DNA of 8,440 bases, taken from Bacteroidota bacterium (lineage in GTDB: Bacteria > Bacteroidota > Bacteroidia > Bacteroidales > Paludibacteraceae). The position numbers and the translations under genes were made by a program. The stretch lies in NCBI GenBank assembly GCA_021804525.1, contig JAJZHJ010000040.1:1-8440 (forward strand). Direction: 5' to 3'. Under the pieces are notes generated by a model. It saw only the letters and a list, made by a program, of their open reading frames with translations. It had not been told where the DNA came from and searched no databases. This document shows positions 1 to 5,805 of this stretch, one piece after another; position 1 is the stretch's first letter, and each line of letters begins with the position of its first letter.

Positions 1-69
1 AATTTACATGTTCGTTTCATATAAAAGTTGACGTATGATAGTCATTGATTGAAATCATGCTAATTTTGT

Positions 70-199
70 ATTGGTTTGCAGGTGCAAAGCCTAAGAATCT
101 CCAAAGAAGGCAGCGGCTACGGTTGCTGCCTTTTTCTTTAATATGACGGGCAGATGAGCAGCCACTGAACATCCGAAGAAAATCTATGCTACCAAGTCA
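70..199 (+). ncRNA. Possible degenerate cobalamin-riboswitch-like RNA (tentative)
   Basis: Several short pieces resemble conserved parts of cobalamin riboswitches and occur in the right order. A bulged hairpin GGTTTGC/GCAAAgCC around AGGT (about 73-91) could be the P2-type stem. GAATC follows at 95-99, then GCGGCTACGGT (113-123) as a poor match to CCCGCAACTGT. An exact GCCACTG lies at 161-167, CCGAAGAA (173-180) resembles CGGGAAGG, and AAGTCA (194-199) matches the start of the B12 box. The rest of the B12 box (GGAGACCTGCC) is absent, and so is a clean GGTG...CC P3 stem. No B12 gene follows; the next gene is a pRiA4b-like protein. It may be a decayed copy, a divergent RNA, or coincidence. Confidence 0.2.
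103..139 (+). terminator. Intrinsic-terminator-like hairpin
   Basis: GGCAGC (109-114) pairs exactly with GCTGCC (125-130). Two G-U pairs can extend the stem inward, leaving a 6-nt loop. The right arm runs straight into TTTTTCTTT (131-139), and the left arm is preceded by AAAGAA, which can pair with that tract. This is the normal shape of a rho-independent terminator on the + strand. It probably ends a transcript that begins left of the window or at a weak promoter near 48-78. No coding sequence is visible upstream inside the window. Confidence 0.55.
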
Positions 200-221
200 A
201 TTAATTTTGAAAATATGGTTG

Positions 222-229
222 TATATTTG
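222..229 (+). promoter_or_regulatory. Candidate Bacteroidetes -7 element (TATATTTG)
   Basis: TATATTTG exactly fits the Bacteroidetes sigma-A -7 consensus TAnnTTTG. The only TTTG nearby (206-209) lies about 12 bases upstream, too close for a good -33 element. If used, it would give a leader of about 165 nt before the gene at 401 that contains the paired palindromes at 273-303. AT-rich spacer can produce this match by chance, so this is a secondary candidate to the closer element at 371. Confidence 0.25.
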
Positions 230-272
230 TGTTTTAGTAAATGTTTGGTTTTTTGCGATAATATCAAAATAG

Positions 273-303
273 AAGGATTTATATCCTTTATATCAATGAT
301 ATA
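273..303. repeat. Two back-to-back palindromes
   Basis: AAGGAT (273-278) and ATCCTT (283-288) form a perfect 6-bp inverted repeat around TTAT. The next base begins a second inverted repeat, TATATC (289-294) and GATATA (298-303), around AAT. They sit between the candidate -7 elements at 222 and 371 and upstream of the gene at 401. They could be regulator binding sites or small leader hairpins. The second is purely AT-rich apart from one G/C pair, so chance is a real possibility. Confidence 0.3.
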
Positions 304-370
304 TGCACTATTTCTCTAAATATTAATGAGGGAGTTCACGTGGGGAAGGTGAGACAATTAGAAAAAACCG

Positions 371-378
371 TATCTTTG
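371..378 (+). promoter_or_regulatory. Bacteroidetes -7 promoter element (TATCTTTG)
   Basis: TATCTTTG matches TAnnTTTG exactly and is followed by C, as is common in this phylum. The same octamer occurs before the M13 peptidase gene at 3515. It lies 22 bases before the ATG at 401, which would give a short leader of roughly 15 nt. I see no clear TTTG at the expected -33 position (about 347-352), so the upstream half is weak. Confidence 0.5.
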
Positions 379-400
379 CGCCAAAATTTAATTACCCATT

Positions 401-943
401 ATGTTGTACAAATTTCTTATCCTATCAGACGAAGTGGACAATTTTGTTCGTGAAATTACGATTGATTCCAGCGCAACTTTTTTGGCTCTCCATGAAGCTA
501 TTTTGGATGCTGTTCACTTTGAAAAGGATCAGATTACCTCTTTTTTTCTGTGTAATGATGAGTGGGAAAAACAACAAGAAATCACGCTCATTGAAATGGA
601 AACTGATTCGGAATACGATAATTTGGTGATGGAAAATACCGTATTGGAAGACTTGATCACGGAAGAAAAACAGAAGTTGATATATGTTTTTGATATGCTT
701 TCCGATCGCTGCTTTTACATGACATTGAAAGAAATGATTCCCCGACAATATAGCGACAAAGCTACCTGCACATTATCTGAAGATGAACCACCAAAACAAG
801 TTGCTACAGTTCAATTGGATAATCCAAAAACAACCATTACTGAAATGGATGAACAGTTTTATGGAGACGAAGATTTCGACATAGATGAATTGGACGAAGA
901 AGGCTTTGGTGATGTCGATTTTCAGGAAGAATCACCTATATGA
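401..943 (+). CDS. Plasmid pRiA4b ORF-3-like family protein (IS1096 TnpR-passenger-like fold), acidic C-terminus
   Basis: This 180-residue protein resembles the PRiA4_ORF3 family (PF07929). The start (MLYKFLILSDEV) matches the family's first strand, and residues 20-50 match its 'LHEAI..AV....DQ.TSFF' helix region. IYVFDMLSDRCFYMTLKEM (about 94-112) corresponds to the family's conserved 'YvFDfgD.w...l.l' strand segment. From about residue 150 the tail is strongly acidic (repeated D/E with G and F, including FYGDEDFDIDELDEE), as I recall for Bacteroidetes members. There is no signal peptide or membrane segment, so it should be cytoplasmic. The family's function is not established; some relatives ride in insertion sequences, but no transposase or terminal repeats are seen here. 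The ATG at 401 is preferred because it follows a -7 element and gives the family's N-terminus. No Shine-Dalgarno sequence is present. The family call is confident; the role is unknown. Confidence 0.85.
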   Translation: MLYKFLILSDEVDNFVREITIDSSATFLALHEAILDAVHFEKDQITSFFLCNDEWEKQQEITLIEMETDSEYDNLVMENTVLEDLITEEKQKLIYVFDMLSDRCFYMTLKEMIPRQYSDKATCTLSEDEPPKQVATVQLDNPKTTITEMDEQFYGDEDFDIDELDEEGFGDVDFQEESPI

Positions 944-1151
944 TATAGCATGAAACGAGTCATATGCCATTTGACATCAACGTGACGAAGCATGTATCTC
1001 TTATCCGAAATTAAATAAATGAGGTTAGCCTGTTTTTAATGGATTGGTATTCTTTTATTTTCAAGATTGGTGCAAGATATAACATATAGTATATGCGATA
1101 ATTTATATGTGTTTGTCGAATAATTAGTTAATAATAAAAAATACCTTTACC
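944..1151 (+). promoter_or_regulatory. Intergenic region with weak promoter candidate and palindromes before the hexosaminidase gene
   Basis: No ORF is credible in this 208-base gap. TGTGTTTG (1108-1115) is one mismatch from TAnnTTTG and lies 36 bases before the ATG at 1152, a workable distance. CATATA-G-TATATG (1083-1095) is a perfect 13-base palindrome that would overlap the -33 area of that promoter, so it could be an operator. Further left, positions 959-975 form a 17-base palindrome with a single mismatched pair. No good intrinsic terminator follows the gene ending at 943. The stretch just before the start codon is A-rich (TAATAATAAAAAAT), with no Shine-Dalgarno sequence. Confidence 0.3.
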
Positions 1152-3410
1152 ATGAAATTTCGCTTTGGATTGTTGTTGTTATTATTATTTTCATTGAAAG
1201 CTTCGGCTGTTATCAATATAGTTCCCAAACCAAATTCTTTGATAGAAGGACAAGGTTCATTCGTATTTAAGCAAGGGATGACTATTGTTGCACCACTTCA
1301 CAGCGGAGCCGCATCCTTGTTAGAAAATAAATTAGGACATGCTGCCGGTATTCATTTGCATCCTGTCATAAACGACGCGAAGGCTGCAATTATTCTTTCC
1401 ATTGACACTTCATTTGTTCATGCTCCAGAAGGCTATCACATGATAGTCAATGCCCATCATATAATCATTAAGGCAGCCACCGAAACAGGCCTTTACTATG
1501 GCGTTCAAACCCTTCTGCAACTACTGCCACCACAAATTGAGAGTAACGAATTGGTTAAAGCTACATGGAAAGTTCCTGCTGTTACCATTGCCGATGCTCC
1601 TGCATTTTCCTATAGAGGAATTATGCTGGATGTGTGTCGTCATTTTCTTCCTGTGGATCATATCAAAAAAATCTTGGATATTTTGGCTATGTACAAGATT
1701 AACAGGTTTCACTGGCACTTGACCGATGATCAGGGATGGCGCATTCAAATAAAACGCTATCCGAAGCTTACACAAATAGGTGCCACACGCACAGATGCCG
1801 ACGGCAAGACTTATAGTGGTTATTACACACAAGATCAAATAAAAGAAATTGTTCGTTACGCGGCAGCACGTCATATTGAAGTGATTCCTGAAATTGAAAT
1901 GCCAGGTCATGCAATGGCGGCTTTGGCAGCCTATCCTCAATACTCATGCACGGGTGGCCCTTTTAAGGTTCGTACCACGTGGGGAGTGGAAAAAAATGTC
2001 TATTGTGCAGGCAATGATTCCACGTATGCTTTTTTATCTCATATCCTGGATGAAGTATGTACTCTGTTTCCATCACCCTATATTCACATCGGTGGAGATG
2101 AATGTCCGAAAGATCGTTGGAAGCAGTGCCCCAAATGTCAGGCACGCATGAAAGAAGAAGGGTTGAAGAATGAAGATGAGCTGCAAAGCTATTTTGTGAA
2201 ACGGATGGAAAAGATAGTAGAGAAGAAGGGTAAAAAGATTATCGGTTGGGATGAGATTTTGGAAGGTGGAATAGCTCCTTCGGCCACCATCATGTCGTGG
2301 AGAGGTGAGCAAGGTGGAATTGATGCTGCGAATGCCGGTCACGATGTAATTATGACGCCGGGTTCGTCACTTTATTTGGATCATTATCAAGGAAGTTCGT
2401 TATGCGAATCGGTAAAGATAGGTGGGTTGACTACTTTGCAACAAGTGTATGCGTATCACCCTATTCCCAAAGCAATTTCACCCGCAATGGCACATCATGT
2501 GTTGGGATTGCAGGGCAATTTATGGTCGGAATATCTCTATACGCCTGATGAATTCGATTATCAATTATTTCCGCGAGCATTGGCTGTCGCCGAGACCGGC
2601 TGGACAAAACTTGCCAATAAAAACGTGAATGATTTTATCCGGCGTATGGACGATCAACAAATCCGATTGGATGAACATCATATTGATTATTATGTCCCGA
2701 TGCCTGAAGGAAATTTAAACTACATGGAGTTTACCGATTCATTACGTTTGCCCTTCACAACAAATCGTCCGGTGCGAGTACTTTATTCCATGGATGGTTC
2801 AACACCGACAGCACATTCAGAAACATACACGGCTCCTATTCTGATCACAAAAACCACCACGTTAAAGCTACGTTCCATTTTGCCACAAGGGAAAATGAGT
2901 GCCGTTCGGACAATTCATTTAACAAAAGTAAAACCGTTGGCTGCTGTTTCAATGAAAACCCCTCAAACGGGACTTCGCATGCGATATACGCTACAAGGCA
3001 ATTATCGCAATGTTGCTCAGCTGCAAACGGTAAAAGATTGGAAAGATACCGTTGTAACCAATGTGAATGATTTCTTCAAGCTTTTGCCGGAAGAACAAGC
3101 CGGAGGTGGCGCCATATTTACCGGTTATATTTTGATAGCTAAGGACAATATCTATAAAATAACTTGTTTAGCGGATCAACTGTTTATCGACAACAAGTTG
3201 ATCATTAATAATGATGGGAGGATGAAAAAAAATGCTCCAACGGACATTTCATTGCCATTGAAAGCTGGATACCATGTCATCAAAGTGATACTAGTCAATC
3301 GGACAAGTGGTGGAGTACCTTCTTCATGGATTGATGCACGTCCATTTGTACAACCTTATGAGGCTATTGACAATGAGTCTCTTAAGGCTATTAGTACATT
3401 TTATGAGTGA
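1152..3410 (+). CDS. Secreted beta-N-acetylhexosaminidase, glycoside hydrolase family 20
   Basis: It removes terminal N-acetylglucosamine or N-acetylgalactosamine from glycans by substrate-assisted catalysis. The 752-residue protein starts with a signal peptide (hydrophobic 6-18, likely cleaved after ASA at 17-19), so it acts in the periplasm or outside. A GH20 N-terminal domain spans roughly 20-148. The catalytic barrel, about 150-490, shows RGIMLDVCRHF (155-165), HWHLTDDQGWR (187-197), EIEMPGH (247-253), HIGGDE (312-317), WRGE (383-386) and NLWSEY (456-461). D316 and E317 are the expected polarising Asp and acid/base Glu. A chitobiase/HEX C-terminal-type beta domain follows at about 525-590 (YSMDGSTPT at 545-553). 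Residues about 605-735 resemble a PA14-like module (FTGYILIAKDNIYKITCLAD, then LFIDNKLII, then LPLKAGYHVIKV). The gene is intact. Substrate (host glycan, chitin or peptidoglycan fragments) cannot be told from sequence. It stands alone between untranslated gaps. Confidence 0.95.
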   Translation: MKFRFGLLLLLLFSLKASAVINIVPKPNSLIEGQGSFVFKQGMTIVAPLHSGAASLLENKLGHAAGIHLHPVINDAKAAIILSIDTSFVHAPEGYHMIVNAHHIIIKAATETGLYYGVQTLLQLLPPQIESNELVKATWKVPAVTIADAPAFSYRGIMLDVCRHFLPVDHIKKILDILAMYKINRFHWHLTDDQGWRIQIKRYPKLTQIGATRTDADGKTYSGYYTQDQIKEIVRYAAARHIEVIPEIEMPGHAMAALAAYPQYSCTGGPFKVRTTWGVEKNVYCAGNDSTYAFLSHILDEVCTLFPSPYIHIGGDECPKDRWKQCPKCQARMKEEGLKNEDELQSYFVKRMEKIVEKKGKKIIGWDEILEGGIAPSATIMSWRGEQGGIDAANAGHDVIMTPGSSLYLDHYQGSSLCESVKIGGLTTLQQVYAYHPIPKAISPAMAHHVLGLQGNLWSEYLYTPDEFDYQLFPRALAVAETGWTKLANKNVNDFIRRMDDQQIRLDEHHIDYYVPMPEGNLNYMEFTDSLRLPFTTNRPVRVLYSMDGSTPTAHSETYTAPILITKTTTLKLRSILPQGKMSAVRTIHLTKVKPLAAVSMKTPQTGLRMRYTLQGNYRNVAQLQTVKDWKDTVVTNVNDFFKLLPEEQAGGGAIFTGYILIAKDNIYKITCLADQLFIDNKLIINNDGRMKKNAPTDISLPLKAGYHVIKVILVNRTSGGVPSSWIDARPFVQPYEAIDNESLKAISTFYE

Positions 3411-3646
3411 GAGAACGTCACAAAGTGATTTTGTCATTTTGAGTCACATCTAAAAAATCATAGATAACGAATATTATTTCGTAAATAATTTTCTCTACAT
3501 CACATTTTTTCTTTTATCTTTGCAACTTCATCGTTTGCTATGAAGCGAATTAATTCAATTTGTAAAGCGAGCATGTTCGTTGAATATTAACTGAAATGAT
3601 GTATTACATGCAGACGTCATTTTACACTAATCAAAACCCATTTTGA
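3411..3646 (+). promoter_or_regulatory. Intergenic leader of the M13 peptidase gene
   Basis: The only strong signal in this 236-base gap is the -7 element TATCTTTG at 3515-3522. Initiation there would give a leader of about 118 nt before the ATG at 3647. That leader contains AAATGA (3595-3600) and TCATTT (3618-3623) flanking a smaller palindrome, TGTATTACA, so a weak stem-loop is possible close to the start codon. A -33 TTTG is not evident. Just after the hexosaminidase stop, ACAAA/TTTGT (3420-3434) makes only a weak 5-bp hairpin, not a convincing terminator. Confidence 0.4.
3515..3522 (+). promoter_or_regulatory. Bacteroidetes -7 promoter element (TATCTTTG)
   Basis: This is an exact TAnnTTTG match, identical to the octamer before the gene at 401, and is likewise followed by C. 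The surrounding bases are a T-rich run (TTTTTTCTTTTATCTTTGC). It is the best promoter for the M13 peptidase gene. The -33 element is poor, as in many Bacteroidetes promoters. Confidence 0.55.
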
Positions 3647-5692
3647 ATGAAAAAAATCATGATTCTTATGAGTCTTGCTATTGGACTTCTGGCGTCTTGC
3701 AAACAAGCGCCAAAACAAGTTTTGACATCGGGTATCGATATGTCTAATTTAGACACGACGGCCAACCCTGTCAATGACTTCTATCAGTATGCAGATGGCG
3801 GATGGATAAAAAAACATCCACTAACTGCCGAGTATGCACGTTTCGGCACGTTCGATCAATTAGCGGAAGATAACCAGGTTCGCTTGAAAGATTTAGTAAC
3901 AGGGTTGGCAGCAAAGCAAAATACGCCAGGTTCTATTCCTGACAAAATTGCTATGCTCTATAATTTAGGTATGGATAGCGTGAAATTGCAACAACAAGGC
4001 GCTGCTCCCCTAAAACCATGGTTGGAAAGCATTGCCAAATTGAGCAACAAGAAAGATTTGCAGAATGAATTGGTCACCTTGCAAAAAAATGGTATCATGC
4101 CTTTCTTTGATTTATATGCTGAAGCTGACAACTCGAACAGTAAGATGACTATTGCATCCATCAATCAAGGTGGCTTAGGCATTGGCGACCGCGATTATTA
4201 TCTTGAAAATGATCCTCACATGAAGGATATTCGTGCAAAATATATTGATTTAATGACCCGCTTGTTTACGCTTTCAGGCTATGCAGACATGGTACATCAG
4301 CCTGCAGCTAAATTAGCCGGAGATGTCATGAAAATCGAGACAAGTTTGGCAAAAGTATCATGGGATCGTGTAACGCTACGCGATCCACATAAGAATTTCA
4401 ATAAAATGGAAGTAAAGCAATTGGTAGCTTTAGCTCCTGATTTTGACTTTCAAAACTATTTTCAGGCTGTAGGAGTTCCTCAAGTTAAAATGTTGAATGT
4501 AGGACAACCAACTTTTTTCAAATCGGCGGATGCTATTTTCAAATCATCTACTCCTGATGCAATCAAAGCTTATTATGCATGGAATCTTATCAACAGCGCG
4601 GCTCCTTATCTAAGCGATGATTTTGGCAATGCTAATTTTGATTTTTATGGCAAAACCCTTTCGGGTCGTCAGGAAATGCGCCCAAGATGGAAACGTGTCA
4701 TTTCATCCATCAATGGCTCATTGGGTGAAGCGTTAGGCCAAATGTATGTGGCACAATATTTTCCACCGGCTGCCAAACAACGTATGGTGCAGTTGGTCAA
4801 AAATCTTCAAAATGCTTTTGCTGAACGTATTCAAAAAGCAAATTGGATGTCGCAAGCAACCAAAGATACCGCCATTGCAAAATTGTATGCCATTCACATC
4901 AAAATCGGCTATCCTGACAAATGGCGCGATTATTCAAAACTTCCTATTCTTAATGACAGCTATTTTGCAGACATTATGAGATCGCGTCTCTTTGAGATGA
5001 ATTACATCATTAACAAAATTGATAAACCGACTGATGTCAACGAATGGCAAATGACGCCTCAAACCGTCAATGCTTACTACAATCCGACGACAAATGAAAT
5101 CTGTTTTCCTGCTGCTATTTTGCAACCTCCATTCTTTCAGCAAGATGCTGATGATGCAGCAAACTATGGCGCTATTGGCGTTGTGATTGGTCATGAAATG
5201 ACACATGGATTTGATGATCAAGGCCGTCAATTTGATAAAAATGGCAATTTGAAGAATTGGTGGACAACGCAAGATGCCAAGAATTTTACCGAACGTGCTG
5301 ATGTTCTTTCTAAATGGTTTAGTAGCATTCAAGTGGCTCCAAACACGTTTGGAAATGGTGCTTTCACATTGGGAGAAAACCTTGCTGACAACGGTGGATT
5401 GCATATTTCTTTCTTAGCCATGCAAAATGCACTAAAAAAAGGACAAATCAATCCGAACAAAATGGATGGTTTTACACCTGAACAACGTTTCTTCTTAGCT
5501 TATGCAACCGTTTGGGCAGGAAATATCCGTCCACAGGAAATATTACGTCTTACTAAAGAAGATCCGCATTCTTTAGGTAAATGGCGCGTTGATGGTGCAT
5601 TGCCTAACATTGAAGCATTCCAAAAAGCTTTCAATGTAAAACCGGGTGACAAAATGTATTTACCCGCTGACAAACAAGCTATTATTTGGTAA
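3647..5692 (+). CDS. M13 family (neprilysin/PepO-like) zinc metalloendopeptidase, lipoprotein
   Basis: This 681-residue enzyme cleaves short peptides outside the cytoplasm. It has a lipoprotein signal with lipobox LASC (15-18), so Cys18 should be lipidated. The following residues (KQAPKQ) are not acidic, unlike the Bacteroidetes surface-export signal, so a periplasm-facing anchor is more likely. The M13 N-terminal domain covers about 35-420, including a GLGIGDRDYYL segment (176-186). The catalytic domain shows NAYYNP (475-480, substrate backbone binding), the zinc motif HEMTH (516-520: His516 and His520 as ligands, Glu517 catalytic) and GENLADNGG (576-584), with Glu577 as third ligand. His641 and Arg647 (DPHSLGKWRVDG) match neprilysin's substrate-binding pair, and the protein ends in Trp as the family does. 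Length is normal and the frame intact. An in-frame TGA directly precedes the ATG, so the start is firm. A strong terminator lies 21 bases after the stop, so this is probably a single-gene transcript. Confidence 0.96.
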   Translation: MKKIMILMSLAIGLLASCKQAPKQVLTSGIDMSNLDTTANPVNDFYQYADGGWIKKHPLTAEYARFGTFDQLAEDNQVRLKDLVTGLAAKQNTPGSIPDKIAMLYNLGMDSVKLQQQGAAPLKPWLESIAKLSNKKDLQNELVTLQKNGIMPFFDLYAEADNSNSKMTIASINQGGLGIGDRDYYLENDPHMKDIRAKYIDLMTRLFTLSGYADMVHQPAAKLAGDVMKIETSLAKVSWDRVTLRDPHKNFNKMEVKQLVALAPDFDFQNYFQAVGVPQVKMLNVGQPTFFKSADAIFKSSTPDAIKAYYAWNLINSAAPYLSDDFGNANFDFYGKTLSGRQEMRPRWKRVISSINGSLGEALGQMYVAQYFPPAAKQRMVQLVKNLQNAFAERIQKANWMSQATKDTAIAKLYAIHIKIGYPDKWRDYSKLPILNDSYFADIMRSRLFEMNYIINKIDKPTDVNEWQMTPQTVNAYYNPTTNEICFPAAILQPPFFQQDADDAANYGAIGVVIGHEMTHGFDDQGRQFDKNGNLKNWWTTQDAKNFTERADVLSKWFSSIQVAPNTFGNGAFTLGENLADNGGLHISFLAMQNALKKGQINPNKMDGFTPEQRFFLAYATVWAGNIRPQEILRLTKEDPHSLGKWRVDGALPNIEAFQKAFNVKPGDKMYLPADKQAIIW

Positions 5693-5713
5693 CACATAAT
5701 TATTGAACAATAG

Positions 5714-5747
5714 AAACCCTGCTAAATCATATTTGGCAGGGTTTTTT
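5714..5747 (+). terminator. Strong intrinsic terminator after the M13 peptidase gene
   Basis: AAACCCTGC (5714-5722) pairs perfectly with GCAGGGTTT (5736-5744). The stem continues inward through one G-U and four A-U pairs to a CAT loop (5728-5730), about 14 bp in all. The right arm merges into six T residues (5742-5747). It starts 21 bases after the peptidase stop and cleanly separates that gene from pabB. Confidence 0.93.
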
Positions 5748-5748
5748 C

Positions 5749-5776
5749 TTGAACTCATCAAAAAAAAGTATATTTG
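5749..5776 (+). promoter_or_regulatory. Promoter of the pabB-pabC operon
   Basis: TATATTTG (5769-5776) exactly matches the Bacteroidetes -7 consensus. TTG at 5749-5751, directly beyond the T tract of the preceding terminator, can serve as a -33 element with a 17-base spacer. Transcription would begin near 5783, about 23 bases before the ATG at 5806. The inverted repeat GTAAG/CTTAC (5776-5790) overlaps the predicted start point and might bind a regulator or form a short hairpin. Confidence 0.6.
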
Positions 5777-5805
5777 TAAGGAATTCTTACCAGGTACCGA
5801 ATAAG

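Noticed and set aside
70..199. Cyclic-di-GMP (GEMM) riboswitch suggested by GCAAAGCC followed by GGCAGC
   Set aside because: The 5' half with GGCAAACC and its stem is absent, and the order of the remaining blocks does not fit.
425..748. Minus-strand reading frame of 107 codons opposite the pRiA4b-like gene
   Set aside because: It shadows a well-recognised + strand gene; its protein is rich in Phe, His and Ile runs with no family likeness and no promoter.
401..943. Mobile element, because the protein family includes IS passengers
   Set aside because: No transposase, terminal inverted repeats or target-site duplications are visible around the gene.
1521..1940. Minus-strand reading frame of 139 codons inside the hexosaminidase gene
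   Set aside because: It lies wholly within conserved GH20 coding sequence, and its translation has low-complexity antisense character.
3420..3440. Hairpin ACAAA/TTTGT after the hexosaminidase stop as a terminator
   Set aside because: It has only 5 bp with a single G-C pair and no continuous T tract afterwards.
4934..5404. Minus-strand reading frame of 156 codons inside the M13 gene
   Set aside because: It is antisense to the zinc-binding catalytic domain and has no recognisable motif or start signal.
5749..5805. TTG start extending pabB by 19 residues
   Set aside because: It precedes the -7 promoter element at 5769 and touches the previous gene's terminator.
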